Assembly (NCBI GenBank): GCA_019636555.1
Contig: JAHBXH010000001.1
Coordinates: forward strand, 992,001-1,056,000
DNA from: Phycisphaeraceae bacterium
Lineage (GTDB): Bacteria > Planctomycetota > Phycisphaerae > Phycisphaerales > UBA1924
Direction: 5' to 3'
Length of the DNA: 64,000 bases
Positions 1 through 10,000 of this stretch are shown here, piece after piece. Numbering within the stretch: the first letter of the stretch is position 1; each line of letters begins with the position of its first letter. Both the position numbers and the translations under genes were made by a program. Under the pieces are notes generated by a model. It was not told where the DNA came from and searched no databases. It was given only the letters and a program-made list of their open reading frames with translations.

Positions 1-553
1 CAACCAATGAGCGGGCGATTCGGACCAAAAAACCGGAATTCTCAGGACGACTTTAGGAATCTTTCACGGAAGACGAAGGTCCGCCTGCGAAGCTTTCGCT
101 CTTCGGGAGTCGGGGCCAATCCGTGTTTTCGGGGTTGCGGGAAAGAAGGGGAAATTGGGGCAGAGGGTGAGAGAGTCGGTGAGGGGATTCGGTGATTCGG
201 GTGTCGCATTTCGGCGGAGTGGCACCCGTGAGTCCCTGATGACGTCGGAGACGGGTGCGCGGGGGTGGGGGCGCTCGTGGCGAGCGATCAGATCGCGGCC
301 GACGTTCACTGACAATCGCCCCCCTCTTCGTCCGAAGGGAGGAAGGGGGGATTGTGAAACAGAGGGGCGAGGGAGTCCGACTGGTTGCCTGATTTTGTTG
401 CATGCTCGGTCGGCGTTCTCTCGCAAGAATCGGTCGACTTCGATCTTCGCAAGCAAGCGGATCAATTGCGATGCCGATGCGTGGGCAACGGCATGTCGTC
501 CACGCGACGATTCTGTCATGCTCATCCTTTCATGAATGGGTAGCGAGCAGAGG
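1..553. other. Left edge, no confident gene
   Basis: I see no gene I can support here. A short minus-strand reading frame beginning near 520 has an AAAGGA-like site before its ATG and about 44 plausible codons, but it runs on into low-complexity G/C-rich sequence and has no recognisable domain. A C-run and G-run palindrome lies near 318-350. The stretch may be debris from older insertions, since a MITE-like element follows immediately. Confidence 0.4.
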
Positions 554-554
554 G

Positions 555-692
555 CTAGCAGGCTGTTGAAAAACTCCAACCAGTCGCAATTTCGAACCGC
601 CATCTACCCTCGCGACCCGGGTCTGAGGGCCAGAAAGTTGTCTGCAATGCGTCGGCGCAGTAGGCACAATCAGAATTTCAACAGCCTGCTAG
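555..692 (+). mobile_element. MITE-like element, copy A, with CTAG duplications
   Basis: A 130-bp non-coding element (559-688) has 13-bp perfect terminal inverted repeats, CAGGCTGTTGAAA, and is flanked on both sides by CTAG (555-558 and 689-692). An identical 130-bp copy lies in opposite orientation at 17946-18075. The 4-bp CTAG duplication fits the YTAR target preference of IS5-type transposases, which could move it in trans; no transposase gene is in the window. Identity between copies points to recent movement. What copy A interrupted, if anything, is not clear. Confidence 0.85.
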
Positions 693-726
693 CGGTTTGC
701 TCCGGCACGCGGCGCCGAATCCACAC

Positions 727-1269
727 CTATGGCATTGCGTTTCGCTTTGTCGCCCAATCCGATAGCCGGGCTCCGTTTACGCCGGGATAGCGGATTGGTA
801 ATTGGCCGCGAGGTATCCGCATTCGATTCGCCGCCACTACCACACGCCGGACGTCTGATGGTCTTCCGTACAGAAAAAAACTGTCCTTCGAGCGAATCCG
901 CACACGATGACCCAGCGTTCGGATCGCATCCATCACTTGCGGGCTGTAGGGTTCGAGCATTTCGAACCGGCTGGCCTCATACGCCGCATCCAGATCGTCG
1001 TCGTCATCCGAAAACGGTGTCACCATCCACTTCTTGCCGCTCGGAAGGGTGATCATGACGGCGGATCGTGGAACAGCCGCTTCCTCGAAATCGATTGCCG
1101 TTACCTCACCGTCTGTCCACGCTCGGATCATTTCAATTTTGTCTTTGCGTGGCTTTCGCTCGTGGCGGCACCAACGCAAGATGTTTTTCACATACTTCTC
1201 GCCGATAGCCTTTTGAAGGTCTTTCGGAGTGAGCTTGTTGTAGTACAGGTAGTCCAGAAGAGTTATCAT
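727..1269 (-). CDS. Putative helix-turn-helix DNA-binding protein
   Basis: A 180-aa protein. I chose the ATG at 1269 because the domain-like sequence starts there; an upstream extension to 1404 is possible but looks like non-coding translation. The first 60 residues (LTPKDLQKAIGEKYVKNIL, then a basic RHERKPRKDK stretch) resemble a short Cro/YdaS-like helix-turn-helix. The middle is acidic, with a DDDDDLD run, and the rest is unassigned. It stands alone, just inside MITE copy A and divergent from the HNH gene. Regulatory DNA binding is inferred from the N-terminus only. Confidence 0.55.
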   Translation of the reverse strand: MITLLDYLYYNKLTPKDLQKAIGEKYVKNILRWCRHERKPRKDKIEMIRAWTDGEVTAIDFEEAAVPRSAVMITLPSGKKWMVTPFSDDDDDLDAAYEASRFEMLEPYSPQVMDAIRTLGHRVRIRSKDSFFLYGRPSDVRRVVVAANRMRIPRGQLPIRYPGVNGARLSDWATKRNAMP

Positions 1270-1524
1270 AGAGATGGCAATAACAACCTTTGATTGCAAT
1301 TCGAAGACTTTGGGCACGCGAGGGGTGCAAAAATATTTTTCGCACCTGCTGGTCCCGTGCGGTATCGAAACATTCTGGCAGCGAAGTGATCGCCCGCAGG
1401 GCATTGCGGGCGATGCTCAACCGCACTGAGATTGCTCGGAGAGGCCCTCCGGCTCAACCCGTCTGGCGGCGGGGAGGAGCGAAGAACGCTCGTGCTCGCC
1501 ATCGGGCCGCAGGTGTGAGGCCCG

Positions 1525-2472
1525 ATGGCGATCCCGAGCTGGCGATTCCGTAAAGAATCTCTTGTGCTGGACAATTCTGGCGTCTACAGGCAAAAATGGC
1601 TCATGATTGGTGAATCTGATGCCGGTTCCACCCCGCCGCAACCCGTTTTTCGGTTTCGACCCGATCAACCTGTGGTGTGGTGGCACCGCTCGCTAGAAAA
1701 ATCCAACCAAGAGTGCCTTTATTGCGGTCGATTGGTAGGTGACGAATCCCTCGCCTCAGACAAAGAGCATCTCATCGCAAGAGAATTTGGCCCGGAAGGC
1801 TCGTTTGTAACGGGCAAAGAATTCAACTTTATCTTCCGGGCATGCAAGGAGTGCAACGGCCACAAATCCAACCTGGAGCGGCATCTATCCAGTGTGACCT
1901 TATTCAATAGTCCGGCCCGTTCGGATGCGGCCGTTGACGCTTCTGCCCGGAGGAAAGGGGCAAAGGACACGCACCCTGTCGAAAAGAAACTCGTTCAGGA
2001 CTCTCATTCGTCGTTGTCCATCGCGGCTAAAGGAAGCGGAATGTCGATGAAGTTTGGGCTAGTCGCGCCGCCGCAGCCCGCAGCCAACTACGTCAAGAAC
2101 CTTGCGTTTTGCCAGATCCAAGCACTCTTTTCGCTGACTACTACCGCTGATCCGACGATTCGCGGAACAACCAGGATTCTGCCCGAACATCACTTTCAAT
2201 TTTTCGGCTACACCCACATCAACGATTGGGGAAATCCCCAACTGATGGAGATTCAAAAGAGGGCGCTGGACGTTCCGGTGCGAGCCATCGTCGTCTCTGC
2301 CAATGGCTTTTTCAAGGTGATTATGCGGCGTGACCAAGCCGAAAAAGGAGAGTGGTTTTGGGCTCTCGAATGGAACAAGTGGTTAGGTACGCCGATTTGG
2401 TATGGGATTTCGGAGCAATTGTTGGGGATGCACGGAAAGGAACCGACGTTGAATTCGCGAAGCTGGCCATAG
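1525..2472 (+). CDS. HNH-endonuclease-like protein
   Basis: A 315-aa protein with a zinc-ribbon HNH core: C64-x2-C67, then the DKEHLI signature (E81-H82), then C107-x2-C110-N111 and nearby basic residues. This is the usual layout of HNH endonucleases (beta-beta-alpha-metal fold). The C-terminal 190 residues are unassigned. The start is uncertain: ATG at 1525 or 1603, neither with a strong ribosome site. Its 3' end overlaps the next gene by about 120 bases, so the two are probably co-expressed. HNH proteins are common in restriction and mobile-element settings; the target here is unknown. Confidence 0.65.
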   Translation: MAIPSWRFRKESLVLDNSGVYRQKWLMIGESDAGSTPPQPVFRFRPDQPVVWWHRSLEKSNQECLYCGRLVGDESLASDKEHLIAREFGPEGSFVTGKEFNFIFRACKECNGHKSNLERHLSSVTLFNSPARSDAAVDASARRKGAKDTHPVEKKLVQDSHSSLSIAAKGSGMSMKFGLVAPPQPAANYVKNLAFCQIQALFSLTTTADPTIRGTTRILPEHHFQFFGYTHINDWGNPQLMEIQKRALDVPVRAIVVSANGFFKVIMRRDQAEKGEWFWALEWNKWLGTPIWYGISEQLLGMHGKEPTLNSRSWP

Positions 2473-3536
2473 ATTCGTATGTAGCCGCGTCAAAAATCGA
2501 TTCCGGTTCTGTGTGGGGAGATACGGAGCAAAACCTACGACGTGCTATGGCGTTGTCGTTGAAGATCAAGGACAAGCAGCGGGCGAAGCTCGTCGTTGAC
2601 GCCATTCTTGACTACGAAAAGAAAACCGCGAATGACGAGGAACCCGGCACATTCTCATTTGCTTTCGGCGTTCTATTGCCGGAGAAGGGGGGGCCAAAGC
2701 TCGATCCAGATATCGAAATGGCCGTAGTCGAAAGCCTTGAAGCGAGAGTCGCCGCCATGGTCGCACCCGGAAGCGAGTGGGATGCGAGCCCAAAGTCAAG
2801 CGAACGCGTCGCCGGCGATCTGCTGAATTACTACCGCCGCAAAGGACTGAACAACAAGAGTAAACAGGTGCTTGCCGCCCTTGCAAGGCAGCATGTTCGA
2901 CGTGCTGCGATGGGAGACGCGTTGTCGGCGATGATCTTCTTGAATGACGCACGAAAGCTGTTTCTGCAAGCCGGAATGAAAGAAGAGGCTGAAAAGACAC
3001 AAATACAAAGTCAAACTCTCGGCCCGGCTGCGGAGAAGGAGATGAAGCGGGTAACGGTGAAACTGGAAATCAAGAAGGAGGATATTGACCAATATCTCGC
3101 CAGTTTGTCGGCGGACGGAATCGAAAAAGGAGTCGCAAAATGGGTTGACGATTTTCTGCCACGACTAAGCGATATCGAACGCCTCGAACGCGAAGCAGCC
3201 AGGACGGCACCGCTGCAATCCATTCTCCACGATTCAGCGAAAATATTGGGCGAAGGGCACGTCAACGCGGATGTCGGCAATGAAACTGGCGATGCCGAGG
3301 GAAAAGCCGTGCACGCAATCTCGCGATTCATGAATCCGCAGGCTCCGTTCTTGTCGCTAGGTCTCGATCATCTGCTTTCGTCGGGGATGAATTGGGATGC
3401 CCTAAAAATGCTGCTTGCACAAAGCCCCCTCGTGGCAGAGGATCGCCATTCAATCATCCGGGGCTTGCACTCGCACGGTAAGCGTGAAAGTTCAAAGCGG
3501 TGTAAGAACGTGGATAGGGGTAGGATTCTCCGCTGA
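2352..3536 (+). pseudogene. Truncated DUF4209-like protein
   Basis: An open frame of up to 394 codons. Candidate starts are GTG 2352, TTG 2358 and ATG 2370; AAAGGAGAG at 2344-2352 best suits TTG 2358. The body is alpha-helical and repeat-like. Near the C-terminus, a segment reading SPLVAEDRHSIIRGL resembles the linker just before the conserved core of DUF4209-family proteins, which are usually near 600 aa. From about 3480 the sequence loses this character and stops at 3536. I therefore read it as the N-terminal two thirds of such a gene, cut at its core. Family assignment is from memory of the motif and is moderate. Confidence 0.45.
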
Positions 3537-3759
3537 AAAGCCGCAAAGGAATGGCGGTTTTGTCGGAGATCACGCCGGGCGTGATCGCGTATCTTCTGTG
3601 TCAACAGTGATTTACCGCATGGCGGCCAGGGTGATCCCGACAAAGGGGGTGAAAAAATGGGGAGTGGGGACCGAGCACGCAGTGCATCAACTCGCGTACA
3701 AGCTCTGCACCACGAAGCTGAAGTCGCGATTCTGACGCTCCACATCGGAGAGGCAAGTC

Positions 3760-4470
3760 ATGTACAAGCTGCATCTCGACCTCCACCTCTACTTCGTGCC
3801 GCCAATGACCGAAGACGGTGCTGGCATTATCGTGACACGCGAGATCGAACTCCCGTTTCCGGCCTTCGAAGGTCTCCGAGTGTTCAGCAAGGAATTCGAC
3901 GACTGCCCGGAGCCCTTGGGGTTCACGCTCAAAGACGTGGTGTGGGACGTTGACCGGAAGCTGTTCCTCGCTGATTCATCGTTGATCAGCAGCGGCCTTC
4001 CCATCGCTTGCATTCCGGATTCAATTCGTGATTGGATCCACCACGGATGGCGGCTCGGCAGCCTTCGTGATGCCTACATCGAACCCGACGAACAGGACGA
4101 GGTCGATGCAGATCCACCCGGCCAACCTCGGACGGCATCGCCGGAGGAAGAGGAAAGGATGCACACGCTTCCGCCGCGTCGGCGAACAAAGGAATTCAAT
4201 CGCTTATTCAATGCGATGGTGCGGCACATGGCGGAGGAGTTTGTCGATATCGAATCGGCGTACGCGATGGAGTGCACCGGAAGCTTTTTCAGCGAAACGG
4301 AAATCAGCGAGCGAATGGGGGAGCCTGCCGTAAAGAAATGGGCTGAAGCTCGCGCCGCATTCTCCAGAATGTCGACCCAAGACAGGCTGGCTTGGCGCGA
4401 GCGCGCCACTCGGTATGCGAGCATCGAGGAAATCGTTCTCGAAGCGGATGGCAGGCCGAGATCGGATTGA
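3760..4470 (+). CDS. Hypothetical protein
   Basis: A 236-aa protein preceded by a GGAGAGG ribosome site about 7 bases before the ATG. I do not recognise it. The N-terminal 110 residues look beta-rich, a low-complexity acidic/proline linker follows (about 110-135), and the C-terminal 95 residues are charged and helical with a conserved-looking EFNRLFNAMVRHMAEEF stretch. No signal peptide or membrane segment is visible. The 220 bases before it hold only the decayed end of the previous gene. Confidence 0.55.
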   Translation: MYKLHLDLHLYFVPPMTEDGAGIIVTREIELPFPAFEGLRVFSKEFDDCPEPLGFTLKDVVWDVDRKLFLADSSLISSGLPIACIPDSIRDWIHHGWRLGSLRDAYIEPDEQDEVDADPPGQPRTASPEEEERMHTLPPRRRTKEFNRLFNAMVRHMAEEFVDIESAYAMECTGSFFSETEISERMGEPAVKKWAEARAAFSRMSTQDRLAWRERATRYASIEEIVLEADGRPRSD

Positions 4471-4572
4471 CCTGACTCGTGGGCGCTCCTCGAACGCGAC
4501 AAAGTTTTCATTCCGGATTCGCGTAGCTCGCCCATCCTGCCGATCTATCACCTTTTGTCGGCTGAAGTCTCC

Positions 4573-5313
4573 TCAGGTGTTGCGTTTGACACGTCTATTC
4601 GCGATGCGATCGGCGCGTACATCCCGCTTCACGAGATAACGTCTAGGCGAGCCAAGGCGTTCTTCGAGATCGGTGGGCCTGGAGGCGATGTAGTCCAGAA
4701 GCGGCGCCAGCGATTCTGAAACCATCAACTTGCGCGTACGCGGCTTGACTCCGACCTTGTAACAGCAGGTGCCGCCGCGCATGAGGACGTACCGCCCGAT
4801 GGTCTCGCCGTCTTCTTGGAGGCACGCGATCAGCACGATGTCCGGGCGGGGCATCGTGTGCGTCTGGGCGACCCAGTGAGGTCGGCCATCTTCCATGCCT
4901 CGAAAGCACAAGAGCATTTCGACCCGAAGGTTGCCGTTGACTCGGAATGTCGTTTCGGAATCTTGCTCGACCACCGCGCCCCGTGCTCGGATTTGATCGG
5001 CCCATTCGGGACGCAGTCGACGAATCCGCTGCTTGCGGGCGCCGTAGCCGCGCAGGTGGCTGCAGTCCCTCTTCGGGCGATAGTGCAGCAGCGCGTACAC
5101 GGCATTCAGGCCGCCGAATCGGTGTTCGTAGAAGACGCTCCCCGGGACGCCCTTGGCGTCGTTGATGATCTGGGCCGAGAGTTTGCCGTGCTTTGCTAAA
5201 AGCGGGCGCAGCGCGTCGAGTGCCTGTTTGCTGGTGATGCGCGTGGACCATCCGGCGATCCGGGCCTGCGCTTTCCAGAAGAGTTTCGGATCCACGAGCG
5301 GTGGGAAGGCATC
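4573..5313 (-). pseudogene. C-terminal fragment of a serine recombinase
   Basis: About 245 codons that align by eye with the C-terminal third of the intact recombinase at 28455-30011. Shared landmarks are FPPLVDPKLFWKAQARI here against FQGIIDAELFFMARGII there, then a conserved GVPGSVFYEHRFGGLNAVY block against GMPSSSVYRSRFGSLINAY. The catalytic serine domain and the central recombinase domain are absent. Homology begins at the joint with the secretin-like fragment near 5313, so this is an insertion or deletion scar. The frame is open to the stop at 4573 but has no plausible start of its own. Confidence 0.75.
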
Positions 5314-6622
5314 CTACCGGAATCACGCTCCCTTGCGAGGGATCATCGGAACGCGATGTTCGCTGTGCGCCCGCATCGCGGATCGAAGCCGCAGCAGCAC
5401 CCTGCCCCGATGCATCCACCACCGATGAAGTGTCGAGAGCGCCCGCAGCGATGAGCGACTGCAGTGTTTGGAGAACTTCCTTGACGGGTCGATTGCGCAC
5501 CGGGAAGGCTCGAACCGGTCGTGCCGCGGACTGCGGAGTCGCATCGAGCCGCGCCAGCAACGCGACGATGCGCTCGTGCTGAGTGGGCGTAGCTGTGACG
5601 ATCAGTGTTCCCGTCAACTCATCTGTGACGACGCGCAGGCGATCATCCGCAGATTGCGCGGAAGGAGCGGCTGCCGGGGCGTTCATGGTTTTCTCGCGGA
5701 TTGTCTGCTCAATGAGATTGGCAACTTCCTTCGCACTGAACACCTTGGGTGTGTAGTCGCGGGTGATGACCTCCTCGCGCTGGTCGAGCGCGGCAATCAA
5801 CTTGAGCCACGAGTCGCGCGTCTCCGCGGGCGCAACAAGTAAGAGTGACTTGCCATCGGGCGCAATCGTCAGTTCGCCGCGGAGCTTGTCGCCCGAGACC
5901 GCGTCCCGCTTCGCGGCGAGTTGCGTGACCGCTGATTGCAACGCCGTGGCAGGGATATTCCTCGCCTCAACGACCAGCGGAGAGATGTCTTCGCGCGGCA
6001 CATCGAGTGTGTCGAGGAGCTTCTTCGCTTCTTCGACACGTGAGGCCAGATCGCTAATGAGCAGAAGACCCGAATCGCCGACCGGTGTGGCGGTGCCGAC
6101 GTTCTTCGTCAGAAATGGTTTAATCGCCTCGGCAAGATCCTTCGCGGAGCGAAACTTGGGGCGGATGATTTGCTGCACGAATCCGGGGCGGAGCGATGTA
6201 TCCGGTTGAACCGTTGCGATCTGCACACCCGATGCGTTCGGCGCATCAGCGAGTTTGACAATTGAGAGCACGTGCGCGTTCGGGCTGCGAACAAGCGCAA
6301 GCTGCCGCGAAGCGAGCACCTGATTCGTCAGCGCCCAGAGTTCGTCCGGCGTGACGTCGCTCACGCCGCGCAGCGTCACGGTGCTGCTCGCGCCGGATCC
6401 TGATGGCTTGAGAATCGCGGGATCGAATTCGAGCGGGATCTCGAGCGTGTTCGCCGTGAGAATGACGAGACCGGAGAGATCGACTTGCTCGGGGAGGGAG
6501 ACGCGAGGCGATGCGGCCAAGAAGCCTGCGATTGACGCGGTCATTGGTGCTAGAAGTGATACTGCCGCGACTGCGAAATGTGGACTACGGCGGGCGACCC
6601 TTTGGAAATTGAAAGCGATCAT
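5314..6622 (-). pseudogene. Secretin-like protein, N-terminal part only
   Basis: From ATG 6622 come a hydrophobic export signal (about residues 14-36) and then four consecutive repeats of the type found in the periplasmic N0/N1/N2 domains of GspD/PilQ-type secretins. The repeats have the characteristic LLISDLASRVEEAKKLLDTLD and LIVTATPTQHERIVALLARL pattern. Near residue 436 the similarity stops and translation runs out of frame through the recombinase fragment to 4643. The outer-membrane beta-barrel domain is missing, so no working channel can be made. It is divergent from the large RHS gene. Confidence 0.7.
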
Positions 6623-7036
6623 ACGGTCACGAGTCTACAGGAAATCGGCGAAAGGTTCCTCAAACCAAAGCGTCTTCTGGGGCCCCGGCTTCGAATACTG
6701 AAGTCGGAAGCCAATGCCAAAGGCTTGCCGACCAATCGTACATTCGGGCAATGCAAGAGCGCCCACCGCTGTCACAAAGCGATTGCCAAAGTATGGATCC
6801 GATGTACAAAAATACAGGGAATCAAGATCGTCGGTGGTTCGATTACGAAAGCACTGCACGTGCGTCAAGTCTCGCGAGGACGAATTACTCAGTTTGTATT
6901 AGGACGCGGACACCTCGTGCTGCCAATGCCGGATAACTGTGGATAACTCACTTATCGCCCGTCGGTCGTTTGACGCGCGTTCATCCTTTGGGTAAACCAT
7001 CGCAGCCAATGAGTGTAAATTCCGGGAGACCATCCG
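6623..7036. other. Divergent intergenic region
   Basis: A 414-bp spacer between the secretin fragment (minus) and the RHS gene (plus). It is less GC-rich than its surroundings and should carry the promoters of both. One perfect DnaA-box-like sequence, TGTGGATAA, lies at 6939-6947. I see no gene. Confidence 0.4.
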
Positions 7037-10000
7037 ATGCGGCAGCAAACTGTTGTCAGAGTGAGCGTTCCGGGTAAGAAATCCTCGTTCCGCGTCAAGT
7101 CAACCATCGCGGTCCTTGCAGCGATGGTGCAGACGGCGACGGCGACGGAGCCCACCCGGTGGATTGAGATCCCCGGCAACGGATGGTCGGTGGCAGAATC
7201 CGGCCGAGATCTCTCCTCGACCAACACGACCGAGCACCGTTATGGCGGTTGGAGCCGAGGATGGGCTCAATACACAGGCTCGGGGGATGGCATTTTTGGC
7301 GATCAGAGTGACATATGGGGAGCGCTGGCAACTCATTTGATGCCGGATTTGCTGAACGATTGTTTCCCGTTCAACCTCGGATTGATGGAGTCCACGCAAC
7401 CTGGGGATTTCATGACCCCGGGTTCAACGCTGGCGGAAGATACGCTTCCTCTTCTACCTCGCACGATTGCGGGCGATTCGACGTCGTGGAACGGGTTGTC
7501 AAGACCAACTATCGACCAGCACGTTGATCTTGTTACTGGAGTTCCGTTTGTTCAATTCGAAGATTTGACTTTGCCGCTGGGCGGCAGCCAGTTCCGCCTG
7601 ATCCGAAGCCACTCCGCAGATCGCACCCTGAGCTATCGCCCTTCGGAGCCCGGAACAATTACAGTCTCGCCGTACCGCACGCGCTGGTGGGACTGGGTCG
7701 GCGCGGGATGGATGATGAGCGAGAATCCCATCTTGCTCGTCGATTCCACGCTCCCGGACGAAGTTGGAAGAACGGGTCAACCTCGTTGTAAATTCTGGCA
7801 GGATGCGTTCCACTCTATTTCCTTTGATTGGGTTCCCACGACCAGCAGCGGCGACGACGAGCAGCATGGCTTTTATGAATGCTCTCCGAGATTTCGGGCA
7901 AAGCTGAACGCGAGCCGCGACGATGGCGAAGGTCGCAAGCATTCGAACGAAAGCGGCGGCCCGGTCCGGCGCACACTATCCAGCGACAACGAAACTCCGA
8001 ACGCGGGCCAATGGAGCCGCTTCCCGGATAAGTTCGAGGTCTCGCTGTTTGAGGGTGAAATCGTCTATGAGTTCACTCCCGTTTGGCAGGATCTGCCGAA
8101 GTGGGAATACAAGTGGCTGTGGGCCGATGGCGTTCATACCGGCGAGTTGCTGACGAACATGCACGAGCGTCCGCTTCTTCCACTCGGAATGGGCTCGAAC
8201 GAAGGAGGTTTGGCGGCCGGGTTTTGGGAAGCCGCCTTGGCGTATCACTCGCCCTGGAAATCGAAGCCGATCAAGTGGACCGATGCCGCCATTCCCTCCG
8301 AGCCGGATGGTCCGATTCAGAATGGCCGGGGAATTGGAGCTCCCTACTACGCGCTCGTGACCGCAATCCGCGACAAATTCGGCAACCGCGCCGAGATCAA
8401 ATACACGCCGCTGATCGAAACCGGCAACGACTCTTTCACGCAGAATCGTCCAACTGAAGGCGATCAGAGTACCGGCCCGAAAGTCTCCTCAACTATTCTT
8501 CAAAACGTCAACCAGAAGGGACAGATTCGCGAGATTCGCTTAAAAACCGCGGACGGTGTCACCCGATGGACGCTCTTGTACACGTACCGGCTCATTCCCA
8601 CCAAGTCCCAGTGGAATGTTCCGGGTTTCTCCGCATGGGACAACCTCACGGACGACGAGAAACGCTGCTGGGGCGATTCGGTTCTCGACACAATCTACGT
8701 GTATGAAGGCGACGTGCCTACTCATGACGTGACGCTCGTGCGATCACCCAACGAGGCCGAAGTGGTACTGCCTCCGGCGGAAGCGCGCCAGTATCTCAAT
8801 CAAAACGGCGACATGATCGAGAAGTACATCGCCAACGAGCTTCCGGACACGATCTACTGGCCGGACACGACAGCAGTCGCCTATCCAAACGCGACCGCTC
8901 GTGCAGCGCTCCGCGATTGGAAATACCGCTGCAGGTACTACTACACCATCAACAACAACTTTGCGACGACCGGACCGTCGACCTATTTCATTGAATCTCC
9001 CGCACAACTCATGCGCGCTCAGGTTGAGCAGCGAACGCCCAATACGCCTTCCACGTCAATTGTGACCGATGCGCCCGGTCGCAACAAGTGCTTCATGTAT
9101 CAACCACTCGGGGAGTCTCGCTTTACGCCGTGGTTGTCGGTGATGCTTGACGATGATGATGTGCAGCGTGTCGTCAAGACGCTAAAAGAAGACGCGAGCG
9201 CATCGTCCTGGGCGGACAACTCGAGTCACGAAGCCGAATTGCAATCGCTTTCCATGCTTCGCTGGGAGGAAGAGTCTTGGCCGTCCAGCGTGATCTTTGA
9301 CAACGAGAAATTTTCTTCATCGCTGCGTCAAGGCGCGACCTATTACTTTCGAAACGCCTGCAATGACGGAACCGTAGCCGGTTCGCCGGGCGGTTATTTT
9401 GGACAAATTCTCACCAGCAAGCTGCTCGAGGACACCGGCACATCGATGCTTCCGGCCGACAACGGATGGTGCACAGATTCGGCTACCGGCACAGTCGGAG
9501 CTCTATCGTACACCGATCCGTCCGGCAAAAGAAGGTTCTATCGGATTACGCGATTCGCCGCCATTCCCGGAGTCACGAGCGGTGAGCAGATTGTGACAGC
9601 ATGGCCTGGCACCGTCGGCACGAAACCGATGCGATCGGTTTTTCACACACCCTATTACTGGCAAGCCTACCCGTTTGAGAATCTTTATGACTTTCCAGAG
9701 TTTTCCTTGAGTTGGAATGACGGCCTCTCTCCCGCGGTACTTGCCGGAAATGTTTCAGCCTATCCAACGGATTACACAAAAGCCCGCTGGATCGTGATCG
9801 TGGACGAGTTCCCCGATTACAACTCGCTCAAGACCGGTGCGAATGACCTCACGCTCACCGGCGCGACCGGGACGTATCACTCGTTCTTTTCCAAATCTAC
9901 CAGCCGCCAGATCTTCGGCATCAATCCGCAGGGTAACGTCCTTTGGAAGAAAGACTATTTCCTCCATGGCGACCGCTTCACCGAAGGCGGCGACATGGGG

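Noticed and set aside
6939..6947. Perfect DnaA-box-like TGTGGATAA before the RHS gene
   Set aside because: Only one box, with no A/T-rich unwinding region and no dnaA, dnaN or gidA nearby, so not an origin.
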